In this document: positions 29,973 through 41,466 of the stretch, piece by piece
Layout of the letters: each line of letters begins with the position of its first letter
Position numbering within the stretch: position 1 is the stretch's first letter
Assembly (NCBI RefSeq): GCF_947166415.1
Contig: NZ_CAMVEE010000001.1
Span: 1-64,000 of the forward strand
Origin: an uncultured Methanobrevibacter sp.
GTDB lineage: Archaea > Methanobacteriota > Methanobacteria > Methanobacteriales > Methanobacteriaceae
Direction of reading: 5' to 3'
DNA: 64,000 nt
The notes under the pieces: model-generated
Database searches by the model: none
What the model was told of the DNA's origin: nothing
What the model saw: the letters and a program-made list of their open reading frames with translations, nothing else
Translations under genes and position numbers: made by a program

Positions 29973-31350
29973 ACTTTTTACTTCCTTTTTCCAGTCCTTT
30001 CATAATCTTATCAACTGTGGTCAACCTGTCATAAGCTATAAGCGGCCCCATGTGCAGGATTATGTCTCCCGGCTCGGAATATTTGAATGTGAGCTCTGCT
30101 GCTATTTCTATTGTTTCAACAGCCACCTTTTCGATATTAGGATTAGTAATGGCATCCAAAATCTCCTGAGCAGCTTCCATTTCAACTGCCTGTGTAACCT
30201 CATTGAATCCGCTTGCTATTACAACCTTAATATCATACTGGCTTACCAGCTGACCAACTTCTGCCTTGTCCCTTACAGACAGGGTATCAAAATGATCCAA
30301 GAATAATACAACGCTTTCATCCTTAAAGTAGTCGAGGGTGATTTTCATACCATCATATAAGAATGCAGAATCTAAAATTACTTTTCTGCCGTTATAATCG
30401 CCAACATCCTCCATATGTGCCGGCAAACCCTTGAATACTGTTAAAGCATCTATGATATCATCTTCACTTACCCCATATGTCAGGGCAACTGAAGAAGCTG
30501 CAACTGAGTTTTCAAAGAAATAGCTCATCATGTTAAATGGGGTTGTAAACTCACCCTTATCATATTTTATTGTTAATGATTTGTCCCCAACGGTTCCCTT
30601 GAAGTCCACATCTTCATCAAGCGCATAGTAGATGCAGTCATCCCTTACAGTTTCAATAATGTCCCTGCAGGAATTGTTTGCAATGAAAGTTTCGCTCATA
30701 GCCTGCAACACCAATTTGCGTTGCTGATACTTTTCAAGTGATCCTCCAAACTCAGACAAATGGTCTTCGGCAATATTTGTCAAAAGGCCTATTTTAACAT
30801 CCAATTTGTTTAAAAGACCAATTGTACCATGAGGAAGTTCAAAAATAGCTATATCACATTCTTTGGCTTTGCCTTTGACAATACCGTCAATGATGGCTTC
30901 TGAAACTAGATTATTAACCAAAGATGAGCAGGACCATACCTTATATCCGGCCTGTTTAAACAGGCTTGTTGTGATGAAGGTTGTGGTGGTTTTTCCCATT
31001 GTACCGGTAATTCCAATAATGTCAACAGGAATCAAATCATTTACAATCTTTGAAAACTCTTCATTAGTCAATACTTTTAAATCTGAATCGGCGACTTTTT
31101 TAGCTATTGGAGCAGTGTCCGGCAAAGTAGGTGGCATATACACGGCATCGAAACCTTCAACGGAAGGATCCTTATTAGCCAGGTCTAACTTTACACCTTC
31201 TTTTTCCATTTCTATTAAACTTCTTTGAAATTCTATTTTAAACTCAGAAATGTCCTTTAAATCAGTTATGACAACATCATGATTTAAATAATTAAGCAGT
31301 CTTGCAACAGGTCTACTAGCATTTCCGGCACCAACAACTAAATAATTCAT
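29965..31350 (-). CDS. Mur ligase family protein (pseudomurein ligase candidate)
   Basis: 461 residues, the first gene of the Mur-ligase pair. The N-terminal domain is Rossmann-like (NYLVVGAGNASRPVARLL), as in MurC/MurD. The ATP loop is GITGTMGKTTTTFIT (about residue 113); the Asn usual in GTNGKT is replaced by Met. The central domain has LLTNIAEDHLSEFGG. The C-terminal ligase domain is more divergent (ILDSAFLYDGMKITLDYF). Its role in pseudomurein peptide assembly is inferred from family and partner gene; amide-adding or a different nucleotide-activated substrate remains possible. Confidence 0.86.
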   Translation of the reverse strand: MNYLVVGAGNASRPVARLLNYLNHDVVITDLKDISEFKIEFQRSLIEMEKEGVKLDLANKDPSVEGFDAVYMPPTLPDTAPIAKKVADSDLKVLTNEEFSKIVNDLIPVDIIGITGTMGKTTTTFITTSLFKQAGYKVWSCSSLVNNLVSEAIIDGIVKGKAKECDIAIFELPHGTIGLLNKLDVKIGLLTNIAEDHLSEFGGSLEKYQQRKLVLQAMSETFIANNSCRDIIETVRDDCIYYALDEDVDFKGTVGDKSLTIKYDKGEFTTPFNMMSYFFENSVAASSVALTYGVSEDDIIDALTVFKGLPAHMEDVGDYNGRKVILDSAFLYDGMKITLDYFKDESVVLFLDHFDTLSVRDKAEVGQLVSQYDIKVVIASGFNEVTQAVEMEAAQEILDAITNPNIEKVAVETIEIAAELTFKYSEPGDIILHMGPLIAYDRLTTVDKIMKGLEKGSKKYE

Positions 31351-31444
31351 AAAAAGTCTTCCTCATTATTTCATTAGAAATATATTTGGACTTTATTTAA
31401 TTTAAAGTTTTAAAAATTTTAAAAAAAAAGAATTAGAAGAAAAA

Positions 31445-32632
31445 CTATTCAAATTGAATAAGATTTTCTACATCATTATAGACAACATCAAGCCCACACA
31501 TTGATGGAACATAATTTGCCGCTTTTGCTGAATTTACACCAATAACTTCAAAGCCCATATCTTCAATAGGAGCTACAACCATACAGGTGTCACATACCAC
31601 ATTTCCACCTGCACGTTCAATAGCTTCAGTATAGCCCATTCTATCAGCAGTCGCTTTTACGCTCACTGATGTGCAAATCCATAATTTATTTTTGATAGTT
31701 TTACCTTGAACGATATTAGCAACTTTCTTAATCTCTTCCAAAGATGCATGAGGGCATCCTAAACAAATTAAATCAGGCTGCCTGTCAGTGGTGGTTAATT
31801 TTTCACGGGTTTCTAAAATTTCCTTTTGGGAAATGAACATGTGGTCTTCAACTTCCTCAACACCGGCCTGCTTATATTCCGGAGTGACGTTTTCCATATG
31901 GTAAAGGGCCACTGAACCGGATGAAGCGAGTGCTGCACCCAAAGTCTTCAAGTCATTGTTGTCAGGAGTGTTTTGAAGTTTAAAATAAGGAACTCCACTA
32001 CCAACGACCTTACCGATGATATAACCTAATGCACCGAAATCGGCTCCACTGAGTTCATCGCTGACGTTTACAACAAGATTGGCTTTTCTTTTGTGGTCCA
32101 AGTGAAATCCATATAATGGAGTTTTACCCACAATAGCTGCCGCAAGAGCAGCTGGTCCGCCTTCACGATTGGTTCTAGCACCAATTACAGAATTGACATA
32201 AGCCACAGCAGATGATTCGGACCAGGAAACATGGTCGCCAAATCTTGGAACGTTCCCTACCAGATAAGGAGTACAGGTACAAGTTTTAGAAATGCCGAGA
32301 TTGGCATAGGCATCTACGATTTGATTTTGCTTGATTGCAAACTCTTCGGGAAAACCTAATTCCTTCCAGTTATCCAAATCAGTTCCAGGAGGATTTAATG
32401 AAGCATTGATAGTTGCCTTGCCTGAACCGTCCTTTGCCAAATCCTCAAGATATTCCAAACCTGCTTCCCCAATAGTCTTATAGGAAACACCGGATACCTG
32501 TGCGGAAGTGATGTCAACTAATTCAGGAGCCCCATAGATATCTCCTAAAGCAACAAGGATATCCATACTTTTTCTGATGGTCTCTCCAAATTCACCGTCA
32601 CACATTTGTTCTTCTTTTTTAGTTAAAAACAT
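31445..32632 (-). CDS. Aconitase X large subunit (phosphomevalonate dehydratase, archaeal mevalonate pathway)
   Basis: About 395 residues of the AcnX/DUF521 family. Marks are [19 protein letters not shown], the TCTPYL and [24 protein letters not shown] blocks, and [15 protein letters not shown] with iron-sulfur cysteines. In archaea this protein with a small subunit dehydrates mevalonate 5-phosphate to the trans-anhydro form on the route to isoprenoid lipids. No small-subunit gene lies in the window. The ATG at 32632 directly follows the recJ stop; the alternative ATG at 32644 overlaps it. It is cotranscribed with recJ and rpsO by position. Confidence 0.88.
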   Translation of the reverse strand: MFLTKKEEQMCDGEFGETIRKSMDILVALGDIYGAPELVDITSAQVSGVSYKTIGEAGLEYLEDLAKDGSGKATINASLNPPGTDLDNWKELGFPEEFAIKQNQIVDAYANLGISKTCTCTPYLVGNVPRFGDHVSWSESSAVAYVNSVIGARTNREGGPAALAAAIVGKTPLYGFHLDHKRKANLVVNVSDELSGADFGALGYIIGKVVGSGVPYFKLQNTPDNNDLKTLGAALASSGSVALYHMENVTPEYKQAGVEEVEDHMFISQKEILETREKLTTTDRQPDLICLGCPHASLEEIKKVANIVQGKTIKNKLWICTSVSVKATADRMGYTEAIERAGGNVVCDTCMVVAPIEDMGFEVIGVNSAKAANYVPSMCGLDVVYNDVENLIQFE

Positions 32633-32633
32633 A

Positions 32634-33968
32634 TTAATCAGCATTTAATTGATATTCAACCATTTCATTGACAAGGTGCAGGAAATTGTCTTTACTTTCA
32701 AAAGGTATCATTGCACCGGCCGCAATATCATGTCCTCCGCCGGTACCTCCAAAATTATTTGAAGAATCCTGTAAAGCCTTGCCCAAATTAACACCTCGAG
32801 CAACCATTTCTCTAGTTGTTCTACCAGAAATTTTAATATCATTATGTAATCTAGATAAACCAATGACTGGTTTTGAATCGTCCAATAACTCCACAGATAA
32901 TGCGATACTTGCTATTGTTCCCATTACAGATTTCAATACCTTATCTTCACTGTAGAGATATTGAATATCTGAAAGCTGAACAGCACCTTCACGTTTAATC
33001 CATTCAAGGCCTTTGACGATTTGGTCACGGTATTGCCTTTGCAATCTTAAAGCCGCATCAAGCGCCTTATCCTTTTCACCTAAAGCTATGCTTAAACCCA
33101 AACCATGCTTTTTGTTTTTGCCGCAAGCGTCAAGAATATATGAATATTCCTCCAAGTCGCGAAGCAACGGCACTTCTTTTTGAACTGTGTAGCAGTCGCC
33201 AAAAATATCCGGATTAACATTAATAAGAGCATCCTTCAAGAGATCTTTTTCTTCATCTTCCAAATCTGTGAACTTGATTCCATAAGACAAATTCATTCTC
33301 TCTAAAAACTCCTGCGCACCTTCAAAATCTCCGCTGATACCTGGAAGCGGCGGTGAAAATGTATAAGCAAGGGATTTGTAAATAGGTTCGGAAGATTTGG
33401 AAACAATCTTCAAATCTTCATGAATCTCAAGAGTTCCGCTTTCAATTGCATCATTAAGTATTAACTCATTGACACCTGTAAATCCGCTTTGACCTTGCAT
33501 ATCACCAAATGCACCAATTAAAGCATAATAAGCCAAATGTTCCTTTCCAAGCTCACGAACAACCAAATAACTGGAACCCGCACCGCTTAAGTCTTTGCTT
33601 CCATCGATTCCAAACAGATGGGGATTAATGTGGACAACATTGCTTTCCGCTTCGGTGTCATTGACTTGGTGGTGATCTGCAATAATCACATCATGCTTGT
33701 AAGTATTGAACTCGTCAACAAAAGCACTGCCCATGTCTGAAAATATGAAAAGGTCATATTTTTCATGTCTTAGTTGGTTTACAACATCCTCTTTTAGGCG
33801 AGGGATTATGGTAGTGTGGAATTGAACGTTTTCTTCAGCGAGAGCATTCGCTATCACTGCCGCTGATGAGATTCCATCAGCATCGTTATGAGAAATTATT
33901 CTTATAACACTATCCTTTTCAATGTGCTCCTTAAGCACATCAGTAGCTTCCTTAGCCCTATTTAACAA
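32634..33968 (-). CDS. Archaeal RecJ-like DHH exonuclease
   Basis: A single-strand exonuclease/nanoRNase relative of bacterial RecJ, found with the archaeal replisome (GAN group). DHH family motifs are [24 protein letters not shown], the SGAGSSYLV region and a C-terminal DHHA1 [16 protein letters not shown]. The longest ORF uses a GTG at 34022 inside rpsO without a ribosome-binding site. I prefer the TTG at 33968 ([16 protein letters not shown]), which puts the usual N-terminal helix right at the start and cuts the overlap with rpsO to 11 nt. That yields about 444 residues. The start is uncertain; the identity is not. Confidence 0.9.
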   Translation of the reverse strand: MLNRAKEATDVLKEHIEKDSVIRIISHNDADGISSAAVIANALAEENVQFHTTIIPRLKEDVVNQLRHEKYDLFIFSDMGSAFVDEFNTYKHDVIIADHHQVNDTEAESNVVHINPHLFGIDGSKDLSGAGSSYLVVRELGKEHLAYYALIGAFGDMQGQSGFTGVNELILNDAIESGTLEIHEDLKIVSKSSEPIYKSLAYTFSPPLPGISGDFEGAQEFLERMNLSYGIKFTDLEDEEKDLLKDALINVNPDIFGDCYTVQKEVPLLRDLEEYSYILDACGKNKKHGLGLSIALGEKDKALDAALRLQRQYRDQIVKGLEWIKREGAVQLSDIQYLYSEDKVLKSVMGTIASIALSVELLDDSKPVIGLSRLHNDIKISGRTTREMVARGVNLGKALQDSSNNFGGTGGGHDIAAGAMIPFESKDNFLHLVNEMVEYQLNAD

Positions 33969-34356
33969 GGAGTGCTGCTTCTTTTGGATTGTATCTCCAA
34001 CCTTCTGGTAATTCTCCTTCACTTACATAGTAAGAAGCTAATTTTCTGATTCTTGATTCAATGATAGTTAAACCTCTTCTGGAATGTAAGTCTTTAGGAT
34101 TTTCTTCTAAGTGGTCTCTGATGTTAACTGCTCTTTTGATTAAGTTTAATAAGTCTTCTGGGTAGTCTCCAGCTTGACCGTTTCTTTTTAAGATTTCGGT
34201 GATTCTTTCACCGGTAACATCTTTTACAGATGGAATTCCGTATTGGTCTCTTAAGATAATACCGATTACGGAAGTACTTTTACCTTCTTTGTTTAATTTT
34301 AAAATCATTTCTTCAATTTCTTCATCAGTGTAAGTTACCCATTCTGGTCTTGCCAT
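33958..34356 (-). CDS. rpsO: 30S ribosomal protein S15
   Basis: 132 residues with the archaeal/eukaryotic S15 (uS15) opening [19 protein letters not shown] and the conserved core [21 protein letters not shown]. The long N-terminal extension is normal for archaea. AGAGGTTATATT precedes the ATG. It leads the recJ-AcnX run; rpsO next to recJ is a recurring archaeal arrangement. Confidence 0.97.
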   Translation of the reverse strand: MARPEWVTYTDEEIEEMILKLNKEGKSTSVIGIILRDQYGIPSVKDVTGERITEILKRNGQAGDYPEDLLNLIKRAVNIRDHLEENPKDLHSRRGLTIIESRIRKLASYYVSEGELPEGWRYNPKEAALLVK

Positions 34357-34427
34357 AATATAACCTCTTTTAAATTTTTTAATAAGCCCAATAAGTATAA
34401 AATTATAAAATTTTCAGAAAAACAAAT

Positions 34428-34979
34428 CTACTCTTGGCTAGAATACCATTTGATAAATTTTTCTAAAGAATTTTTTCTATGTGAAAATTGGTTTTTTTCT
34501 TCAGTTGTCAGTTCTCCAAATGTCTTACCTTCACTAGGAATATAAAAAATTGGATCGAAAGCAAATCCTAAATCTCCTTTCTCTTCAACTGCGATTTCAC
34601 CTGACACCTTGCCTAAAAAGATCTTGGGCTCAGAATTGGGGGCACAGTACCCAATAACTGACCTGAATTCGGCATATCGGTCATCAGCATCATCTAGTAA
34701 CTTCAAAATTCCCTGATTCCCTATTGTATCTTGTACAAAGTGTGAATAGGTTCCTGGAAAATCATTCAAAGCTCTAATGAATAAACCAGCATCTTCAACA
34801 ATCACAGGTCTTTCAAGTTTACGACAAGCATATTTTGCGCCTGATATGGCCACTTCCTCAAGAGTTCCCTGAGGTTCTGTGTAACCCAAATCAATATGCT
34901 CTAATTTAATGTCATAATTTTTGAAAATATTCTCTGCTTCTATAACTTTATGTTCGTTACCAGTTATAAATGTTATCAT
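34428..34979 (-). CDS. XTP/dITP pyrophosphatase (RdgB/HAM1 family)
   Basis: Hydrolyses non-canonical purine nucleotides such as dITP and XTP, keeping them out of DNA and RNA. The 183-residue protein opens [18 protein letters not shown], has the catalytic VEDAGLFI and FPGTYSHFV segments, [14 protein letters not shown], and ends with the [11 protein letters not shown] helix. The length is typical. It sits between the Kae1-Bud32 fusion and rpsO. Confidence 0.96.
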   Translation of the reverse strand: MITFITGNEHKVIEAENIFKNYDIKLEHIDLGYTEPQGTLEEVAISGAKYACRKLERPVIVEDAGLFIRALNDFPGTYSHFVQDTIGNQGILKLLDDADDRYAEFRSVIGYCAPNSEPKIFLGKVSGEIAVEEKGDLGFAFDPIFYIPSEGKTFGELTTEEKNQFSHRKNSLEKFIKWYSSQE

Positions 34980-35014
34980 AAAAATAGTATATTTTAGATT
35001 TTTTATATAGTTAA

Positions 35015-36625
<1,611 letters not shown>

Positions 36626-36696
36626 TTAATTAATTAGTATATTACTATTTAAAAATATAAAAATATTTTTTAATTTCAAAAGACATAAGTGAGAGT

Positions 36697-37182
36697 ATGG
36701 GATTTTATAGTGCTAACACTCCAGAACAGAAAAGGGTAAAAAAATTGACTGGAGACATAAATATAAGTGAAATGTTCAAAAACGAATGTGAAACAAGGGG
36801 AATTGCAATTTACAATGCTTATAATATTCAAAAACGTTTATTGCATGAAGTGGAACAGGAAGAACTCCGCGGCGTTAAGGAAGTTGATGACAGGCTGATG
36901 GAATTGCTTGAGGAAAGAAGCAAAAACAAGGTAACACACAGGTACGTTGATTTCGTTTCAAATGAGGACAGCGCTTCAAGAGGAGTTGTGCCTCCAAGGC
37001 CAGATGAAAAAACAACACTCCCCCCAAAAGACCAAATCAAGATTCCACCAAGAGCCAGAGACGGAAAGGAATTTTTCAGAGACGATGAACTCCCAGAAAT
37101 AGAAATGCTCAAGAAAATCATGCTTCAAAATAAAAAGATTATTAATCAGAACAAGATTATCATAGAACAATTGAAAAAATAG
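36697..37182 (+). CDS. Conserved-looking soluble protein of unknown function
   Basis: 161 residues and highly charged. It opens MGFYSANTPEQKRVKKL, has a helical middle (YNIQKRLLHEVEQEELRGVKEVDDRL), a proline-rich stretch (VVPPRPDEKTTLPPKDQIKIPPRARD), and a C-terminal coiled coil with a regular I/N pattern (KKIMLQNKKIINQNKIIIEQLKK) that could multimerise. No signal peptide or cysteines apart from one near the start. I do not recognise it. It lies 9 nt before the CobT-like gene, so the two are probably an operon. Confidence 0.7.
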   Translation: MGFYSANTPEQKRVKKLTGDINISEMFKNECETRGIAIYNAYNIQKRLLHEVEQEELRGVKEVDDRLMELLEERSKNKVTHRYVDFVSNEDSASRGVVPPRPDEKTTLPPKDQIKIPPRARDGKEFFRDDELPEIEMLKKIMLQNKKIINQNKIIIEQLKK

Positions 37183-37191
37183 GTGAAAAAG

Positions 37192-38259
37192 ATGATTGAT
37201 GGAATTACAACATACGGATCAAACGACTTGATAGAAACATTGCAGGAATGTGATGATCCCGTATTCTTGATTACAATCGGAACAACTGAAACCTCATTGA
37301 TTGATGGAATTTCAGGTGCTGGACCTTCAGCGGACTTGACAGAATATACTCCCGCTTCAGATGTTGAATTCATGGTTTTGGGTGAAGTAAGATGCTGTGA
37401 AGCTCCAGCTGAAACTGTAGTGGGCAATGCAGCTGCACCGACACCTGCCAGGCTTACCAAAGCATCACTACAACTTGCAGAAATACCATTTGTCGTTGTT
37501 GATGCAGGATCTAAAATCAAACCTGACATAGAGTATGTGAGTTTAGGCAAGGATTATGGAAGAGACATCAGAACCGGAAAAGGAGTTTTAAATCCGCTTG
37601 AAATATTTGAAAATGCTAAGGATTTAGGTGCTGAACTGTCAAGAAGACACGAAATGCTCATTATCGGTGAAAGCATAGCAGCAGGAACCACAACCGCTTT
37701 AGGAGTGTTGAGGGCGCTTGGATATGATGCAAATGAAAAGGTAAGCGGAAGCATGCCCCACAATCCTCATGACATGAAGACAAAAGTGGTGGATGAAGGA
37801 CTGAAAAATGCGGGTCTTGACCCTGAAAAGGACGACATTGATGCAATGCAAGCCATTGGTGCAGTAGGAGATCCTACATTGCCTGCAATTGCTGGAATTG
37901 TTTTAGGTTCAGACATTCCAATCATCCTGGCTGGAGGAACACAAATGGCAGCGGCTTGCGCCATCATCAAATCCGTGCAGCCTAACTTTGATTTTTCAAG
38001 AATCAACCTGGCCACAACAGTTTATGTGGCGGGCGATGAAACTGCAGATTTGTTCGGTATACTAAAACAGATTGACGACAACATAACAGTGAACATTGTT
38101 GACCCTAAATTCGAAGAATCAGAACATGAAGGATTGAAAAATTACCTGAAAGGATTCGTAAAAGAGGGTGCCGGAGCAGGTGGAGCAATGTTTACAGCAC
38201 TTGTTTTAGGAAAATCTGTAGAAAAACTTAGAAAAAAAATAGAAAAAGTATGTGAATAG
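37192..38259 (+). CDS. CobT-like nicotinate-nucleotide phosphoribosyltransferase family protein
   Basis: The ATG at 37192 is placed 5 nt after AGGTGA; the GTG at 37183 in the track overlaps that site. The 355-residue protein matches the archaeal CobT-like group (TIGR00303 type): ITIGTTETSLIDGISGAGPS, the AGTTTALGVLRALGYDA block, AVGDPTLPAIAGIVLGS and ILAGGTQMAAACAI. Bacterial CobT makes alpha-ribazole phosphate for the lower ligand of cobalamin. In methanogens the base is often 5-hydroxybenzimidazole, so a role in the corrinoid lower loop is reasonable, though the archaeal group's exact substrate is less certain. Confidence 0.85.
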   Translation: MIDGITTYGSNDLIETLQECDDPVFLITIGTTETSLIDGISGAGPSADLTEYTPASDVEFMVLGEVRCCEAPAETVVGNAAAPTPARLTKASLQLAEIPFVVVDAGSKIKPDIEYVSLGKDYGRDIRTGKGVLNPLEIFENAKDLGAELSRRHEMLIIGESIAAGTTTALGVLRALGYDANEKVSGSMPHNPHDMKTKVVDEGLKNAGLDPEKDDIDAMQAIGAVGDPTLPAIAGIVLGSDIPIILAGGTQMAAACAIIKSVQPNFDFSRINLATTVYVAGDETADLFGILKQIDDNITVNIVDPKFEESEHEGLKNYLKGFVKEGAGAGGAMFTALVLGKSVEKLRKKIEKVCE

Positions 38260-38291
38260 AGATTTAGTAATCTCTATCATCTCATTTTTAG
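38258..38291. terminator. Stem-loop between convergent genes
   Basis: AGAGATT-TAGT-AATCTCT is a perfect 7-bp stem starting within the stop codon of the CobT-like gene, followed by CATCTCATTTTT. It lies between this gene and the end of uppP on the other strand. Confidence 0.5.
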
Positions 38292-39121
38292 AATATGTGG
38301 GCTATTGAACCCATAAATACAATTATGCCTACTGCCCAACAGTAGTAAGCAAAAATATCCAAATTCTTTTTTTGAATTAATTCCAGCATCCAGCGAATTG
38401 CTATATAACCTGAAACAAATGCTGCTAGAAAACCCAAAATTACCGGCAAGAAATTAGCGTCAAGTGAAGAGCCAATGTCTTTAAGTTGCAATAAAAATGC
38501 TCCTAAAATAGCTGGAATGGACAATATAAAACTGAATTTAGCAGCAAATTCCTTATCAAGGCCTATCACAAGACCTGATGCGATTGTGGTACCTGAACGT
38601 GAAAGACCCGGCAATATTGCACATGCTTGACCTAATCCCATGAACAAGGCTTCTTTTTTTGTAATGGTTCTGAAATTAACTTCACCACTGGCCATTCTTT
38701 GAGATAAATAAAGAATTGTACCGGTTACAAACAGGAAAAATGCAGGAACATAAAGCGCTCCGGCAAACAATGCATCTACTGAATCTTCAAATAGCACGCC
38801 TACAATAGCTACAGGAACAGTGCCCAAAATAACATACCATGCAAGCCTCTTATAAGGATCTTCATCAAATCCTTCCTTGAATCTGCCTTGAAGAATATCG
38901 CCAATGCTCAACCACCAGGATCTAAGCATTTGTATAATGTCCGCGCGGAAAAACCATAAAACTGCAAGCAGGGAGCCCAAATGGAGAAAGGTGTCAAAAG
39001 CAAGAGAGCCTTTAACCCCTAAAATATTTTGGATAAAAACTAAATGAGCTGAACTACTTACTGGCAAAAATTCAGTTAATCCCTGAACAATACCAATAAT
39101 AATTCCCTGAATTATATCCAT
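38288..39121 (-). CDS. uppP: Undecaprenyl-diphosphatase-like lipid carrier phosphatase (UppP/BacA)
   Basis: 277 residues and eight or so membrane segments. The two BacA signatures are present: IVQGLTEFLPVSSSAHLVF near the N-terminus and LPGLSRSGTTIASGL in the middle. The enzyme recycles polyprenyl diphosphate to the monophosphate carrier used for wall and glycan assembly. In a pseudomurein methanogen it would serve wall or surface glycan export, in line with the Mur ligases and MOP flippase elsewhere in the window. GGTGGAC precedes the ATG. ilvE lies 11 nt upstream. Confidence 0.93.
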   Translation of the reverse strand: MDIIQGIIIGIVQGLTEFLPVSSSAHLVFIQNILGVKGSLAFDTFLHLGSLLAVLWFFRADIIQMLRSWWLSIGDILQGRFKEGFDEDPYKRLAWYVILGTVPVAIVGVLFEDSVDALFAGALYVPAFFLFVTGTILYLSQRMASGEVNFRTITKKEALFMGLGQACAILPGLSRSGTTIASGLVIGLDKEFAAKFSFILSIPAILGAFLLQLKDIGSSLDANFLPVILGFLAAFVSGYIAIRWMLELIQKKNLDIFAYYCWAVGIIVFMGSIAHIF

Positions 39122-39132
39122 AAGTCCACCAT

Positions 39133-40056
39133 CTAAATGTAAGACATCCAGTTGTACTTGTCTTCGACTTTGGCTTCAACTATGTCAAAGAAAGCACTTT
39201 GTATTTTTTCGGAAATTGGTCCTCTTTTACCAATTCCTATTTGCCTGTGGTCGATTGAACGGATTGGAGTAACTTCAGCTGCAGTTCCGGTGAAGAACAC
39301 TTCATTTGCGGAATATAATCTTTCCCTTGAAATAACTTCTTCTACCACTTCATAGCCTAAATCACGAGCAATGGTCATGACTGAGTCTCTTGTAATACCT
39401 TTGAGGTTGGAGGAAGACATTGCAGGAGTGAACAATTTTTCGCCTTCAACAAGGAAAATGTTCTCTCCACTACCTTCGGAAACGTGTCCTTCGTAATCGA
39501 GCATGATTGCTTCATCAAATCCATTGTCGATAGCTTCAAGTTTAGCCAATTGTGAGTTCATGTAATTTGCACCACATTTAGCGAGAGCAGGGAAAGTGTC
39601 AGGTGCTGGTTTTCTCCATGAAGATACACCAATATCTACACCGTTAGCCATTCCTTCCTCTCCTAAATAAGATCCCCATTCCCAAGCTGCGATAACTACA
39701 TTTACAGGACAGTTTAAAGGGTTAACTCCGAGTTCGCCGTATCCTCTAAATACGATAGGGCGTATGTAGCAACCGTCCAAATCATTTACACGGACAGTTT
39801 CTAAAATCGCTTCTTCAATTTCCTCTTGTGTGTATGGAATATCAATCTTATAAATTTTTGCGGAATCGAATAAACGTTGTACATGCTCTTTTAAACGAAA
39901 TACGGCTACACCGTTGTCGTTTTTATATGCACGAATTCCTTCAAAAACACTTGTACCATAATGGACAACATGAGAAAGTACATGAATACTTGCATCTTTC
40001 CATTCAACCATGTTTCCATCAAACCATATTTTACTAGCTGTGTCATCCCAAGCCAT
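39133..40056 (-). CDS. ilvE: Branched-chain amino-acid aminotransferase
   Basis: A PLP enzyme of fold type IV for the last step of Val, Leu and Ile synthesis. 307 residues: substrate loop [13 protein letters not shown], the PLP lysine in [13 protein letters not shown], the class IV block [11 protein letters not shown], and [16 protein letters not shown]. Length and motifs are normal. AGTGAT lies before the ATG. It is co-directional with uppP. Confidence 0.95.
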   Translation of the reverse strand: MAWDDTASKIWFDGNMVEWKDASIHVLSHVVHYGTSVFEGIRAYKNDNGVAVFRLKEHVQRLFDSAKIYKIDIPYTQEEIEEAILETVRVNDLDGCYIRPIVFRGYGELGVNPLNCPVNVVIAAWEWGSYLGEEGMANGVDIGVSSWRKPAPDTFPALAKCGANYMNSQLAKLEAIDNGFDEAIMLDYEGHVSEGSGENIFLVEGEKLFTPAMSSSNLKGITRDSVMTIARDLGYEVVEEVISRERLYSANEVFFTGTAAEVTPIRSIDHRQIGIGKRGPISEKIQSAFFDIVEAKVEDKYNWMSYI

Positions 40057-40143
40057 TTTATCACTTCTAAATTTTTTATGATATTTGTTTTATATTTATT
40101 AAGTAATAAAATTTACTTAACTAAATTATGTTTAATAGAAAGA

Positions 40144-40156
40144 TTTATATATAAAT
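40144..40156 (+). promoter_or_regulatory. TATA box of the tRNA-Val gene
   Basis: TTTATATATAAAT is centred about 28 nt before the first base of the tRNA, the standard archaeal spacing for a transcript starting just upstream of the mature 5' end. Confidence 0.65.
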
Positions 40157-40177
40157 AAAATCATAACAATACTTGTT

Positions 40178-40249
40178 GGTTCCGTGGTCTAGTGGTATGA
40201 TACCTCCCTTACAAGGAGGGGATCACGAGTTCGAATCTCGTCGGAACCA
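40178..40249 (+). tRNA. tRNA-Val (anticodon TAC)
   Basis: 72 nt folding as a full cloverleaf. The acceptor GGTTCCG pairs with CGGAACC plus discriminator A. The anticodon stem CCTCC/GGAGG encloses loop CTTACAA with TAC at 40210-40212. The T arm is ACGAG-TTCGAAT-CTCGT. CCA is not encoded and must be added after transcription. No intron. Confidence 0.97.
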
Positions 40250-40517
40250 CTCCTATCTTTTTTTAAAATTTTTATCAAAATTTGACAATTTGCTCCGTTT
40301 CGAAATGGCAATTTTTATGTAAAATCCAACATTTTATACCATTTACTTTATCATTGAAATTTCAAAAAATTAGAACATCGTATATCTTTTATAAAAGTTA
40401 TTAATGTAATGAATACTATTCATAGAAAGAATTAAAACAATGATTAAAATTATTAAATAATAAAATTTAAATAGTTTTTGAATTAAATCTATAACTATCG
40501 AAAAAGGAGACTTAATT
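40250..40517 (+). promoter_or_regulatory. Intergenic region with probable mtd promoter
   Basis: AT-rich DNA with no ORF. Two TATA-like elements are visible: CTTTTATAAAAG near 40386-40397 and TTTAAATA near 40466-40473. A strong AAAAAGGAG ribosome-binding site lies 8 nt before the mtd ATG. Which TATA element is used cannot be told. Confidence 0.4.
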
Positions 40518-41348
40518 ATGGTAGTTAAAATTGCTATTATTAAAAGTGGTAATATTGGTACTTCACCAGTAATTGACCTATTGTTAGACGAAAGAGCAGA
40601 CAGACCAAACATCGATGTAAGAACCTTTGGATCTGGAGCTAAAATGAACCCAGAACAAGTAGAAGACGTTGTACCTAAAATAGACGCTTTCGAACCTGAC
40701 TTCGCAATCTTCATTAGCCCAAACCCAGGAGCACCTGGACCAGCTAAAGCAAGAGAATTATTATCCGAAAAGGACGTTCCTGCTATTATCATTGGTGACG
40801 CACCTGGTAAAGGTAAAAAAGATGAAATGGATGAACAAGGTCTCGGTTACATCATCGTTATGTCTGACCCAATGATTGGTGCAAAAAGAGAATGGTTAGA
40901 CCCAACTGAAATGGCTATCTTCAACTCCGACATCTTAAAAGTATTAGCTGAAACCGGAGCATTAAGATTAGTTCAAAAAACCATTGATGCTGTAATTGCA
41001 CAAGCAGACGCAGGTGAAGAAATCGAATTACCAAAACTCATCATTACTGCTGAAAAAGCTGCAGAAGCTGGTGGATTCGCAAACCCATACGCAAAAGCAA
41101 AAGCTATTGCTGCATACGAAATGGCTGGATCAGTCGCAAACTTAGACATGAAAGGTTGTTTCATGACCAAAGGTTTCGAAAACTTCATCCCATTAGTAGC
41201 TGCTGCTCACGAAATTGCTGCATGTGCTGCTAAATTAGCACAAGAAGCAAGAGAAATCGAAAAAGCAAATGATACTGTTTTAAGAACCCCTCACATGAAA
41301 GAAGGAAACCCAGGTTGTAAAACAGAATTAATCTCAAAACCACAATAA
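40518..41348 (+). CDS. mtd: F420-dependent methylenetetrahydromethanopterin dehydrogenase
   Basis: Catalyses the reversible F420-linked oxidation of methylene-H4MPT to methenyl-H4MPT, a central step of methanogenesis from CO2. The 276-residue protein opens VKIAIIKSGNIGTSPVIDLLLDERADRPNI and has PNPGAPGPAKARELL and the C-terminal HMKEGNPGCKTELISKP, all diagnostic. It stands alone with its own promoter, strong ribosome-binding site and terminator. Codon choice is biased (few rare codons, many AGA, GGT and TTA) compared with neighbours, which suggests high expression. Confidence 0.98.
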   Translation: MVVKIAIIKSGNIGTSPVIDLLLDERADRPNIDVRTFGSGAKMNPEQVEDVVPKIDAFEPDFAIFISPNPGAPGPAKARELLSEKDVPAIIIGDAPGKGKKDEMDEQGLGYIIVMSDPMIGAKREWLDPTEMAIFNSDILKVLAETGALRLVQKTIDAVIAQADAGEEIELPKLIITAEKAAEAGGFANPYAKAKAIAAYEMAGSVANLDMKGCFMTKGFENFIPLVAAAHEIAACAAKLAQEAREIEKANDTVLRTPHMKEGNPGCKTELISKPQ

Positions 41349-41387
41349 GTAGTTTAATTACTACTTTTCTTTTTTTTCTTTTTTTAA
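41348..41387 (+). terminator. Strong terminator after mtd
   Basis: AAGTAGT-TTAATT-ACTACTT is a perfect 7-bp stem beginning at the stop codon, followed by TTCTTTTTTTTCTTTTTTT. This is the best terminator in the window and fits a highly expressed single gene. Confidence 0.7.
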
Positions 41388-41466
41388 CAAAAATTTTCAA
41401 AAAACAGTCTACTTTTTATTAAAAATACTAATTTTAAATTAAAATAAAAAAGATAGGTGAATTTAT

